A stretch of DNA of 64,000 nt. Source: Aurantimonas sp036549475. Its GTDB lineage: Bacteria > Pseudomonadota > Alphaproteobacteria > Rhizobiales > Rhizobiaceae. Below, one piece after another: positions 35,436-43,352 of this stretch. The stretch's first letter is position 1; the number at the start of each line of letters is the position of its first letter. The notes under the pieces were generated by a model. That model did not search any database. It saw only the letters and a program-made list of their open reading frames with translations, and was not told the DNA's origin. The stretch covers positions 1-64,000 of the forward strand of contig NZ_JAZHLI010000011.1 of NCBI RefSeq assembly GCF_036549475.1, read 5' to 3'. The position numbers and the translations under genes are program-made.

Positions 35436-36185
35436 TCAGGCGGCGGACAGCTTGGCCATCACCTCGTCGTCGACCTCGAAATTGGCATAGACGTTCTGCA
35501 CGTCGTCGTCGTCGTCGAGATTGCCGATCAGCCGCATCACGCTTTCGGCCTTTTCCTCGTCGACCGGGGTGCCGGTCTGCGGACGCCAGGTCGCGCGCAC
35601 GCTCTCGGCCTCGCCCAGCGAGGCTTCCAGCGCCGTCGACACGTCGCCGATGTCCTCGAAGGCGGTGATGATCGTGTGGCCGTTCTCGTCGGAGATCACG
35701 TCGTCCGCCCCGGCCAGGATCGCCGCCTCCATCACCGCGTCGGCGTCGCCCGCCGAGGCCGGATAGACGATCTCGCCGACATGGTCGAACATGAAGGAGA
35801 CCGAGCCGGTCTCGCCCATCGACCCGCCGGCCTTGGTGAAGCAGGAGCGCACGTTCGACGCCGTGCGGTTGCGGTTGTCGGTCAGCGCCTCGACGATGAC
35901 GGCGACGCCGCCCGGCCCGTAGCCTTCGTAGCGAACCTCGTCGTAGTTCTCCGAATCGCCGCCCGAGGCCTTCTTGATCGCCCGGTCGATGTTGTCCTTC
36001 GGCATCGACTGCGCCTTGGCGTTGTTGATCGCCAGCCGCAGGCGCGCATTCATCGACGGGTCGGGCAGGCCGGACTTGGCCGCCACCACGATCTCGCGCG
36101 CGAGCTTGGAAAACATCTTGGATCGGACCGCGTCCTGGCGGCCCTTGCGATGCATGATGTTCTTGAACTGTGAATGGCCGGCCAT
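35436..36185 (-). CDS. yebC: YebC/PmpR family transcription or translation regulator
   Basis: This 249-residue protein is of the YebC/TACO1 family, seen as a DNA-binding regulator or as a ribosome factor easing polyproline stalls. The N-terminus MAGHSQFKNIMHRKGRQD and YEGYGPGGVAVIVEALTDNRNRT are family signatures, and an acidic DDDDD tract lies near the C-terminus. Full length is normal. In rhizobia it normally heads the ruvCAB series; here 1.9 kb with two other genes separates them. Confidence 0.96.
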   Translation of the reverse strand: MAGHSQFKNIMHRKGRQDAVRSKMFSKLAREIVVAAKSGLPDPSMNARLRLAINNAKAQSMPKDNIDRAIKKASGGDSENYDEVRYEGYGPGGVAVIVEALTDNRNRTASNVRSCFTKAGGSMGETGSVSFMFDHVGEIVYPASAGDADAVMEAAILAGADDVISDENGHTIITAFEDIGDVSTALEASLGEAESVRATWRPQTGTPVDEEKAESVMRLIGNLDDDDDVQNVYANFEVDDEVMAKLSAA

Positions 36186-36265
36186 GGCGAACCTGTCTGT
36201 CGATGCGGAAAGAATTGCGCGACATATAAAAAATCGGACGGCAAACGTCCAGAACGAGGATTGCC

Positions 36266-36748
36266 ATGACCGACGCTCCCCACGCATCGCCCGTCGCCAC
36301 GGCCACCCTGCCGGCCCTGCCGCTGACGGGCGGCTGCCAGTGCGGCGCGGTCCGCTACGAGATCCGCGCCGCGCCGCAGGTCTTCTATCTGTGCCATTGC
36401 ACCGAGTGCCAGCGGCAGACCTCCAGCGCCTTCGGCGAAAGCCTGCGCGTCGATCCCGCCACCCTTGCGATCACCGGCGAGATGGCGACGACACGGCGCG
36501 TTTCGGACGGCGGCGCGGTGCGGCTCGGCGATTTCTGCGCCGATTGCGGCGTGCGCATCCGGCACCGCTCCGAAGGCGACCCGGCCCGCGTCAACATCAA
36601 GGCCGGCACGCTCGACGACACCCGCTGCCTGGTACCGGCCGGCCATATCTGGACGGACTCCCGGCAGTCCTTCGTCGCCATCGGCGCGAACGAACTGGCC
36701 TATCCCCGGATGCCGGACGACGGCTTTGCCGCGCTGATCGCGCGCTGA
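36266..36748 (+). CDS. GFA family protein (glutathione-dependent formaldehyde-activating-like)
   Basis: This 160-residue zinc protein of the GFA/CENP-V family has the Cys pattern GGCQCGAVRYE, CHCTECQR and FCADCGVRI, the ligands for two zinc ions. Founding members help add glutathione to formaldehyde, but most, probably including this one, have unproven substrates. ATG at 36266 gives a Pro/Ala-rich start before the first Cys pair. It is divergent from yebC with 80 bases between starts. Confidence 0.88.
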   Translation: MTDAPHASPVATATLPALPLTGGCQCGAVRYEIRAAPQVFYLCHCTECQRQTSSAFGESLRVDPATLAITGEMATTRRVSDGGAVRLGDFCADCGVRIRHRSEGDPARVNIKAGTLDDTRCLVPAGHIWTDSRQSFVAIGANELAYPRMPDDGFAALIAR

Positions 36749-36937
36749 TCGCGCGCTGGCGGGCGATGCTGGCGGCGGGCGCCGCGGCCGGATCGACGCC
36801 AGAGACCTGATCCCCTCGTCCGGCGGCGGGCGTGCACCGCGATGACGCCATGGTGATTTTGCTTCTTCTGCCGGAGCGGTAGCCTGTACGTGCCGGCATG
36901 CCCTGCGTGCCGGGCCGACGGTCAGGAGAACGCGACC

Positions 36938-37567
36938 ATGCGATATCGCGCTGCGCTGTTCCGCTCCGCCTCCTGCGCGGCCTGCCTCCTCGCCGCCGCC
37001 GTCCCGGCCCTGGCCGACACGACCGCTTTGCCCGGCGCCCGCGCCGATGAGCCGGCAATCTCCGGGCCTGCCGAGAGCGCCACCGAAACCCGCCTCTTCG
37101 CTGCGCTGAAGCATGCCGCCACCGAGGCAGAGGCCCGCGCCGTCGAATCCGCCATCTGGCGCCACTGGATAGGTGCCGCCCCGGATCTTGCAACCCGCCA
37201 GCTCGTCGAGCGCGCCATGGAGCGGCGCGGCAGCTACGATCTGGCCGGCGCCCGCAGCCTTCTCGACGAGGCCATCATCGCTGCGTCCGGCTATGCCGAA
37301 GCCTGGAACCAGCGCGGTTTCGTGCGTTTCCTGCAGGATGATTTCGACGGCGCGCTGGGTGATGTCGACCAGGCCATCGCGCTGGAGCCCCGGCATTTCG
37401 CCGCCATGTCCGGCCGCGCCCTGATCCTGATGCGCCAGGGCCGCTTCGGCCTCGCGCAGACCCAGCTTCGCGCTGCGGTCGCGATCCATCCCTTCCTGAA
37501 GGAGCGCGCCCTGATCGCGCCCGCCCCGGCCGATGATCCTGCCCCGACCGGCGGCGTCGACCTGTGA
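36938..37567 (+). CDS. Secreted tetratricopeptide-repeat protein
   Basis: This 209-residue protein has a signal peptide (about 1-25, ending VPALADTT) and a helical body with TPR-type repeats from about residue 85, notably GYAEAWNQRGFVRFLQDDFDGALGDV and HFAAMSGRALILMRQGRFGLA. CAGGAGAACG precedes ATG 36938; the longer frame from 36890 would bury the signal peptide. TPR proteins of this size usually scaffold periplasmic complexes; partner unknown. It may be co-transcribed with the MBL-fold gene 40 bases downstream. Confidence 0.82.
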   Translation: MRYRAALFRSASCAACLLAAAVPALADTTALPGARADEPAISGPAESATETRLFAALKHAATEAEARAVESAIWRHWIGAAPDLATRQLVERAMERRGSYDLAGARSLLDEAIIAASGYAEAWNQRGFVRFLQDDFDGALGDVDQAIALEPRHFAAMSGRALILMRQGRFGLAQTQLRAAVAIHPFLKERALIAPAPADDPAPTGGVDL

Positions 37568-37607
37568 CCTGCCTGTCCATCCCCCGAACTTCCCGAGGAG
37601 CCTGCCC

Positions 37608-38411
37608 ATGAGACGTCTGGCCGCCTGCGCCGCGCTGTTTGCCGCCTTCGCCGCCACGCCGGCGGCCGCCCAGATGGTGCCCAGCACCTGCATCGCGATC
37701 GCCGAAAGCCTGCCGCGCGCGAGCTATGTCGCCATGGACGGCCCCGCGGCGCAGCGTTACGCGGCGATCGACGGCGACGTGACGATCACCTACGTCACCC
37801 ATGCGACCTACCGGATCGAGAGCCCGAACGGCGTCGTCGCGGCCACCGACTTCGCCGGCTTCGCCGGCGAGACGACGCCGGACATCGTGACGATGAACAA
37901 GGCGCATTCCTCCCACAACACGCCCTACCCGGATCCGGCGATCCCGCATGTCCTGCTCGGCTGGAACCCCGAGGGCGGCCCGGCCGAACACGCCCTCACC
38001 GTCGACGACATGTATGTGCGCAACGTGCCTACCGACATCCGCTCCTATGGCGGCATGGAGGCCGACGGCAATTCCATCTTCATCTTCGAGGTGGCGGGGC
38101 TGTGCATCGGCCATCTCGGCCATCTGCACCACACGCTGACCAACGAGGATTACGCCCGCATCGGCCGGCTCGACATCCTGATGGTGCCGGTCGACGGCGG
38201 CATGACCATGAGCCAGGAGGGCATGGGCGAGATCGCCGACCGGCTGCGCTCCTCCATCGTCCTGCCGATGCACCGCTTCGCCGGCCCGATCGAGCGCTTC
38301 CTCGACCGCATGCCCGGCTTCGCCGTCGAGCGGCGCGACACGCCGAGCCTGACGATCTCGGTCCGGACCCTGCCGCGCACCCCGACGGTAATCGTGCTGA
38401 AAGGCGTGTAG
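37608..38411 (+). CDS. Secreted MBL-fold metallo-hydrolase
   Basis: This 267-residue protein has a signal peptide (about 1-22, ending PAAAQMV) and a metallo-beta-lactamase fold resembling the UlaG-like group: VTYVTHATYRIE (strand start), MNKAHSSHNTPY (the usual HxHxDH replaced by a variant with HSSHN), LCIGHLGHLHH and PMHRFAGP. The divergent histidine motif leaves metal binding uncertain. GAGGAG precedes ATG 37608. It follows the TPR gene closely, which suggests an exported pair. Substrate unknown. Confidence 0.8.
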   Translation: MRRLAACAALFAAFAATPAAAQMVPSTCIAIAESLPRASYVAMDGPAAQRYAAIDGDVTITYVTHATYRIESPNGVVAATDFAGFAGETTPDIVTMNKAHSSHNTPYPDPAIPHVLLGWNPEGGPAEHALTVDDMYVRNVPTDIRSYGGMEADGNSIFIFEVAGLCIGHLGHLHHTLTNEDYARIGRLDILMVPVDGGMTMSQEGMGEIADRLRSSIVLPMHRFAGPIERFLDRMPGFAVERRDTPSLTISVRTLPRTPTVIVLKGV

Positions 38412-38474
38412 CCCGGACGGGCCGACGTGCCAGGACGTCGCTCCGCTCCCGCGGAGGATAGCCGCCCTGGCAAT

Positions 38475-38491
38475 GGAGGGGCCGCCCCTCC
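38475..38491. terminator. Compact hairpin between convergent MBL and reductase genes
   Basis: The perfect 7-bp stem GGAGGGG/CCCCTCC with a 3-base loop lies 64 bases past the MBL stop and 10 bases before the reductase stop. No T run follows, so it may act as a weak bidirectional terminator. Confidence 0.5.
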
Positions 38492-38500
38492 GCGACCCGC

Positions 38501-39568
38501 TCAGCCCGCGGGGATCAGGCGATCGGCGCGCAGGCGTGCGAAGAGGTCGAAGAACGCGTCGTCGGTCGGCTGGTATCCGGCAAAGCCCATGCGCCGGCTC
38601 TTCGACATGTCGGTCACCACCTCGATCGGCCGTCCCAGATCGGCGTCCGTGTGCCAGGGTGAGGCCAGCCGGGAGAGATCGGGCTCGGCCAGTCCCTCGC
38701 GCTCGGCGATCTGGCGCCATACCGGCGCATCGTCGCGCATCTGCGCTTCCAGCGGCATCTCGGTGCCGTCGAAGGGTGCCGCTTCCAGGCCGAACCATTC
38801 GGCGATGCGCGACCACATCCAGTTCCAGCGGAAGACGTCGCCATTGACGACGTTGAAATCCTCGTTGGCGGCGGCCGGCGTCGCCTCCGCCCACACGAGA
38901 TGGGCGGCGAGCTGGCGGGCATCCGTCATGTCGGTCAGGCCGTCCCACTGGACCTGCGATCCGGGAAAGCGGAAGGGCCGCCCGGTCTCCCGGCAGATCG
39001 CGGCGTACACGGCGAGGGTCGTTCCCATGTTCATGGCGTTGCCGACGGCCTTGCCGATCACCGTATGCGGCCGGTGGATGCTCCATGTGAACCCGTCGCG
39101 CGCGGCCGCCGCGACGACCTCGTCCTCCTGCGCATAATAGAAATTCGCCTCGTCGAGCCGGCCCTGCTCCTCGCGGAACGGCGTCTTCGGCAGGCTGCCC
39201 TTCCCATAGGCCTCGAAGGGCCCGAGATAGTGCTTCAGGCCCGTAACCAGCCCGACATGTCGCACCGAGCGCGCCGGCCGGAGCGCCTCGAAGAGGTTGC
39301 GCAGCATGGCGGCGTTGACGCGGATGTTCTCGGCTTCGCTGGCCTGCCGCAACCAGGTGGTCAGGAAGACGGCGTCCGGGCGAAGGCCGTCGAGGGCCTG
39401 CGCCAGCGTGTCCGGCTGCAGGAGGTCGGCGGCGACGAGCGTGACGCCGTCCTGGGGCTGCGGCTTGCGGGCAAGGCCATGGACCGTCCAGCCCTCGGCA
39501 ACGAGCCGCTCGGCCGTGGCGCTGCCCTGGATGCCGGTGACCCCGACCACGAGTGCCGTCTTCGTCAT
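38501..39568 (-). CDS. PRISE-type short-chain reductase (progesterone 5-beta-reductase/iridoid synthase-like)
   Basis: This 355-residue NADPH-dependent enzyme belongs to the extended SDR subgroup that reduces activated C=C bonds of enones. The cofactor motif is GVTGIQGSA (9-17, an unusual Gln within TGxxG), the strand LVTGLKHYLGPFEAYG is typical, and the catalytic motif NFYYAQED (142-149) replaces the classic YxxxK. GGAGAC before ATG 39568 decides against METQ at 39580. The HxlR regulator is divergent, 98 bases away, and probably controls it in response to an electrophile. Substrate unknown. Confidence 0.85.
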   Translation of the reverse strand: MTKTALVVGVTGIQGSATAERLVAEGWTVHGLARKPQPQDGVTLVAADLLQPDTLAQALDGLRPDAVFLTTWLRQASEAENIRVNAAMLRNLFEALRPARSVRHVGLVTGLKHYLGPFEAYGKGSLPKTPFREEQGRLDEANFYYAQEDEVVAAAARDGFTWSIHRPHTVIGKAVGNAMNMGTTLAVYAAICRETGRPFRFPGSQVQWDGLTDMTDARQLAAHLVWAEATPAAANEDFNVVNGDVFRWNWMWSRIAEWFGLEAAPFDGTEMPLEAQMRDDAPVWRQIAEREGLAEPDLSRLASPWHTDADLGRPIEVVTDMSKSRRMGFAGYQPTDDAFFDLFARLRADRLIPAG

Positions 39569-39692
39569 CTGTGTCTCCATTGCTGTTCGGCCCCTGACCT
39601 AGGCAGCGCGGGCAGGACGGACTAGACGGCACCAATCCGGGACATAGGCACCAGAAGGTCACCACCATGGAACCAGGCAGTGACGAAGCCGC

Positions 39693-40055
39693 GTGCCGCG
39701 AGGATGCGCTCCCCGCCGGGTGCTCGAACTGTTCGCCGCCAAATGGACGAGCATGATCCTGCATACGCTCCACGCCCGCCATGACGGGCGCGCGCGCAAC
39801 GGTGTCCTGCATCGCAGCCTGCCGGGCATCTCCAAGAAGATGCTTACCCAGACCCTGCGCGAGATGGAGGCGAGCGGCCTCGTCACCCGGCATGTCGCGG
39901 GCACGGTCCCGCCCGCGGTCGAGTACCGGCTCACGGATCTCGGCCGGCGCTTCGTCGAGCCGGTCGAACTGCTCTATGCCTGGGGGCGCGACAATGCCGA
40001 CGCCCTCGACCGGCTCGGGCCGCGCCCGACCTCGCGCCGCAATCTGGAAGGCTGA
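39693..40055 (+). CDS. HxlR family transcriptional regulator, 5' end probably frameshifted
   Basis: The winged-helix domain RRVLELFAAKWTSMILHTL, LPGISKKMLTQTLREMEASGLV and PAVEYRLTDLGRRFVEP is intact (120 residues from GTG 39693). HxlR factors sense quinones, aldehydes or diamide-like stress. The GTG start has a poor ribosome site. A better start, ATG 39667 with AGAAGG upstream, reads MEPGSDEAACREDA in another frame; adding one base in GATGCGCTCC near 39703 would join it to APRRVLELF. So the natural gene probably begins at 39667 and a base is lost here, or the assembly is wrong. It is divergent from the reductase it likely regulates. Confidence 0.75.
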   Translation: MPRGCAPRRVLELFAAKWTSMILHTLHARHDGRARNGVLHRSLPGISKKMLTQTLREMEASGLVTRHVAGTVPPAVEYRLTDLGRRFVEPVELLYAWGRDNADALDRLGPRPTSRRNLEG

Positions 40056-40065
40056 GCGGATCGCC

Positions 40066-40887
40066 TCACCAGAAATCCGGCATCGCCTCCGCCAGCCGCG
40101 GGCCGATGCGCACCGGCGCGACCTTTTCGGCCAGCCCGGTGCGGTCGGAGATCTCCACCGCCAGCCCGGCGATGGTCGCCGGCCCCTGCGCCGCGTCGAA
40201 GCGGCCGCGCGGCACCTTGGTGACGAAGCGGTTCAGCGGTTCCTCCTTCTCCATGCCGAGCGAGGAATCGTAGTCGCCGCACATGCCGGCATCGGACTGG
40301 TAGCCCGTCCCGCCGACGAGGATCTGGTGGTCGGCGGTCGGCACATGGGTATGGGTGCCCACCACGACGCTGACGCGCCCGTCGAGGAAATGCCCGAAGC
40401 ACTGCTTCTCGCTGGTCGCCTCGGCGTGGAAGTCGATGATGACGGCATCCGCCTGCTCGCCCATCGGGCAGGCCGAGACGAGCGTGTCGGCGCAGGCGAA
40501 GGGATCGTCGAGATCGGGATGCATGAACACCCGGCCCATGATGTTGGCGACCAGCACCCGGGCGCCGTTCCTGGCCTCGAACAGGCCGGAGCCGTGTCCG
40601 GGCGTGCCGGGCGGATAGTTCGCCGGCCGGATGAAGCGGTCCTGCCGCCCGGCGAAGGCCAGCGCCTCGCGCTGGTCCCAGACGTGGTTGCCGGTGGTCA
40701 CCGCGTCGGCTCCCGCCTCCAGCGTGCGCTCGAAGATCTCCTCGGTGATGCCGAAGCCGCCGGCCGAATTCTCGCCATTGACGACCACGAAATCGAGCTT
40801 CCAGTCGGAAATCAGCCCGGGCAGCCTGTCGAAGACGGCGGTCCGGCCGGATCGGCCGACCATGTCGCCGAGAAAGAGAAATCGCAT
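40066..40887 (-). CDS. YmdB-family metallophosphoesterase
   Basis: This 273-residue enzyme belongs to the TIGR00282/YmdB group, whose members hydrolyse 2',3'-cyclic nucleotides and affect RNA decay. Metal ligands appear as GDMVGRSGR, NGENSAGG, TTGNHVWDQRE, DFHAEATSEK and GTHTHVPTAD. Length and order are standard. ATG at 40887 gives MRFLFLGDMVG. It converges with the HxlR gene. Such genes sit close to fthC in alphaproteobacteria, as here (about 950 bases away). Confidence 0.92.
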   Translation of the reverse strand: MRFLFLGDMVGRSGRTAVFDRLPGLISDWKLDFVVVNGENSAGGFGITEEIFERTLEAGADAVTTGNHVWDQREALAFAGRQDRFIRPANYPPGTPGHGSGLFEARNGARVLVANIMGRVFMHPDLDDPFACADTLVSACPMGEQADAVIIDFHAEATSEKQCFGHFLDGRVSVVVGTHTHVPTADHQILVGGTGYQSDAGMCGDYDSSLGMEKEEPLNRFVTKVPRGRFDAAQGPATIAGLAVEISDRTGLAEKVAPVRIGPRLAEAMPDFW

Positions 40888-41322
40888 CGCGCTCGCCTGT
40901 TGCTGGGCTTCTCGCGGCATCCTGCCGCGCCGGCACGCCCCGACGGCAGACCGGCAGCGATCCGCTTGACCCATGCCGCCGGCCCCGTCAACTCGCACGG
41001 CCATGCCGCCGCGGGCGCCGCAAAAGCGTCCCAGCCACCATCACCCCGCTGTCCCTGCCAACGACGCGTCACCACGTCCCCGGCGCAATCGCGTCGAAAA
41101 TCGGCCGGATTGCCCTGTCAGGGACGCCGCAACGGCCCCGCATCATGAGCCGGTACCGGTACCGGCGACACGATTCATGGTCCGGTGAGCATTCCCCGAC
41201 ATCATGATCGGCAAGGCAGACGGGTCGGTTCGCACGCGCCGACACAAGGCCGCGGCGCGCCGCCGAACGCCGATCCAGCATGCCGCCGGCCGGGCGGCGC
41301 AAACGACAGGACACCGCACGCC
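40888..41322. other. Gene-free stretch between the YmdB-like and CAP-domain genes
   Basis: No gene is supported. Open frames on either strand are compositionally driven. A short direct duplication CCGGTACCGGTACCGGC lies near 41152-41167. The two flanking genes diverge, so both promoters should be here, but I cannot place confident -10/-35 boxes. Confidence 0.4.
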
Positions 41323-41838
41323 ATGATCCTTTCCCGCCTCGCACGCCGCGTGCCCGTCCTGCGCCTCCTCGCGCTGCTGCCCATCGCGCTTCTGGCCGCC
41401 TGCGTCGGGTCCACCGGCTCGGTCGACATCGGATCGACCCGCGTGATCAGCGTCGACCGCAACGTGGCGCTCGCCTCGATCAACGCCTTCCGGGCCGAGA
41501 ACGGCCTCGGCGCGGTGCGCTTCGACGCCGTGCTCGGCGAGGCGGCCGAGCGGCAGGCCCGCGCCATGGCCGCGCGGGGCAATCTCAGCCATTCGCTGGA
41601 CGGCGCCCTGCCCAGCCGCGTCGCCTCCTTCGGTTACGACTGGGCGGCCGTGTCGGAAAATCTCGGCTGGAACTACCGCTCGACGCCGGCCGTCATCACC
41701 GGCTGGAAGGGCTCGCCCGGCCATCGCCGCAATCTCCTCAACGCCAACGTCACCGAGATCGGCTTCGCCGCCGCCACCGGTCCGAAGGGCGAGCCCTACT
41801 GGGCGCTGATCCTCGGCCGCGAGAAGAACAGGCGCTGA
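41323..41838 (+). CDS. CAP-domain lipoprotein
   Basis: This 171-residue protein has a signal peptide ending in the lipobox LLAAC (Cys27 lipidated) and a CAP/SCP domain (about 48-168): NAFRAENGLGAVRFD, AMAARGNLSHS (with the conserved His), SENLGWN and GWKGSPGHRRNLLN (second His), all typical. Bacterial CAP proteins such as YkwD-like ones are secreted and of largely unknown function. ATG 41323 starts the signal. The stop codon TGA abuts the fthC stop, sharing a TGATCA palindrome. Confidence 0.88.
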   Translation: MILSRLARRVPVLRLLALLPIALLAACVGSTGSVDIGSTRVISVDRNVALASINAFRAENGLGAVRFDAVLGEAAERQARAMAARGNLSHSLDGALPSRVASFGYDWAAVSENLGWNYRSTPAVITGWKGSPGHRRNLLNANVTEIGFAAATGPKGEPYWALILGREKNRR

Positions 41839-42420
41839 TCAATCGGCTGGCGGGCGGATCGTCTCGCGCTCGGTAACGATCATCGGCAGGCGGACGTCGT
41901 GGGGCTCCATCGGCACGAAGTCCGTTTCCTGCACGGCAAAGGCGACGGCGGCCAGGATCGGCGGCGCGCCCTTGTCCCTCAGTGCGGCGATGGCGCTGTC
42001 GTAATAGCCGCGGCCATAGCCGATCCGGCCGCCCGTCCGGTCGAAGACCGCCAGCGGCACCAGCATCAGTTCGGGGTCCAGCACCGCCGCCTCCGCCCCC
42101 GGCGCATAGGTGCCGAAGCCCTGCGGCTCCAGCGGCGCGCCGCGCACCAGGTGCCGGAACTGCAGCCGTCCGTCGACGATCGCCGGCACGCAGAGCCGGG
42201 CGCCGCGGTCGGCGAGCTGCATCATCAGCGGTCGGATGTCGATTTCCGAGCGAATCGGCAGGAAGCCGGAGACGACCATGCCGGGCGTGACCGGCAGGAG
42301 GTCGGCGCAGCGGTCGGCGACGATCAGCGAGGCTTCGATGCGGGCGTCCGCCGGCATGGCGTCGCGCCGGGCCAGCGCCGCTGTCCGCAGGCGCGCCTTG
42401 GCGTCTTTCGCTTCGTCCAT
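41839..42420 (-). CDS. fthC: 5-formyltetrahydrofolate cyclo-ligase
   Basis: This 193-residue enzyme converts 5-formyl-THF to 5,10-methenyl-THF with ATP, salvaging a folate by-product. The signatures GFGTYAPGAE and GGRIGYGRGYYD are present; the latter forms the nucleotide/folate site. GGGGGAG precedes ATG 42420. The 6S RNA gene lies directly upstream on the same strand, the arrangement also seen in E. coli (ssrS-ygfA), and they may share a transcript. Confidence 0.93.
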   Translation of the reverse strand: MDEAKDAKARLRTAALARRDAMPADARIEASLIVADRCADLLPVTPGMVVSGFLPIRSEIDIRPLMMQLADRGARLCVPAIVDGRLQFRHLVRGAPLEPQGFGTYAPGAEAAVLDPELMLVPLAVFDRTGGRIGYGRGYYDSAIAALRDKGAPPILAAVAFAVQETDFVPMEPHDVRLPMIVTERETIRPPAD

Positions 42421-42546
42421 GGTCACTCCCCCTTGCCGGGCAGAGGTGGACGATTTCGCGGCGGAAGGAAAGTGGCCTGCCCGAAGGCGGGGCCGGAAAG
42501 ATGGCCGGGAAAAGTGGATGGTGACGAGCCACCCGGCCGATGGAGA

Positions 42547-42681
42547 TGTCGATCCCGGGAACCTACAGAGTAGGTGGGCGCCGTGTGCCCCAGGCCCACG
42601 GGCCAAGGCAGGGACAGCTCCCTAGGAATGACTAAGGCCCCGAGAATATGTTACTCCTGGCGCACCGCGCAGCCCGTCGAA
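42547..42681 (-). ncRNA. ssrS: 6S RNA (approximate ends)
   Basis: The minus strand carries the alphaproteobacterial 6S pattern: a closing stem TGTTCGA/TCGACA with CGGG/CCCG, a GCGCCAGGAGTAACAT 5' half, a central bubble around TTAGTCATTCCTAGGG, a terminal region GGCCCGTGGGCC and a 3' part with CCTACTCTGTAGG followed by TTCCCGGGATCGAC. A -10 TATATT (42691-42686) is well placed. 6S RNA binds the housekeeping RNA polymerase and lowers transcription in stationary phase. It is upstream of fthC, its classical neighbour. Ends are uncertain by about 10 bases. Confidence 0.8.
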
Positions 42682-42767
42682 CACCAATATAGGCGAGGCC
42701 GGGCGTTCCAGCCATAGCTGCAAGGGCCAAGGCCCAAGTTTCTTCTCACAGACCGGCGGATGCCCCG

Positions 42768-43325
42768 ATGCGGCCCGGCGGACGATCGCCCGGGAGATCA
42801 CCCCTGGAATATTGGGACATCCACTTCATCGCCGGCCAGGCCACCGGTTTTGCCGCGCTGGTCATCTGCGTCATGGCCTTTGCCAGCAAGCGCGACGACC
42901 GCCTGCTGCTGCTCCTGGTCTTCGCCAATGTGGCCTTCGCGGCGCAGTTCTTCCTGTTCGGCGCCAGGGTCGCCGGCGCGATCAGCGCGCTGATCATCCT
43001 GCGCATCCTCCTGGCGCGCCGCTACAAGGGAAGCTGGCCGATCATGGCCACCATGCTTGCGGCGACCGGGCTGGTGAGCTGGATCGGCTGGGAGCAGCCG
43101 CTCGACGTCATTCCGCTGACGGCGGGCCTCCTCGGCACCATCGCCATGTTCATGCTCGACGGCATTCCCATGCGCCTGCTGCTGGCGGCGGCCGCCACCT
43201 GCTGGGTCGCCAGCAACGTCCTCGTCGGCTCCGTCGGGGCGGCGCTGGCCGAGCTTCTGGTTCTGACCACCAATGCCGTCACCATCCTGCGACTGTCCCG
43301 CGACCGCCGCGAAGCGATCGCCTGA
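42768..43325 (+). CDS. YgjV-like inner-membrane protein
   Basis: This 185-residue protein has six predicted membrane helices, from GQATGFAALVICVMAFASKR through LAELLVLTTNAVTILRLSR, with the layout of the YgjV/imp family. The helices are short and connected by tight turns, some with KR or Gly. Function is unknown. The ATG at 42768 is weakly supported; the first helix starts near residue 20. It points toward the deaminase gene and its stop lies 27 bases from that gene's stop. Confidence 0.68.
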   Translation: MRPGGRSPGRSPLEYWDIHFIAGQATGFAALVICVMAFASKRDDRLLLLLVFANVAFAAQFFLFGARVAGAISALIILRILLARRYKGSWPIMATMLAATGLVSWIGWEQPLDVIPLTAGLLGTIAMFMLDGIPMRLLLAAAATCWVASNVLVGSVGAALAELLVLTTNAVTILRLSRDRREAIA

Positions 43326-43352
43326 CGGGGGCCGCCGGCGCAATGTCCGCGC

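Noticed and set aside
37275..39893. Open frame of 872 codons on the minus strand
   Set aside because: It shadows the MBL gene and reads the PRISE reductase in a wrong frame; no coherent domain is seen.
42560..42760. -35 box for the 6S RNA promoter
   Set aside because: A TTGCAG occurs upstream but is too far from TATATT; no correctly spaced box was found.
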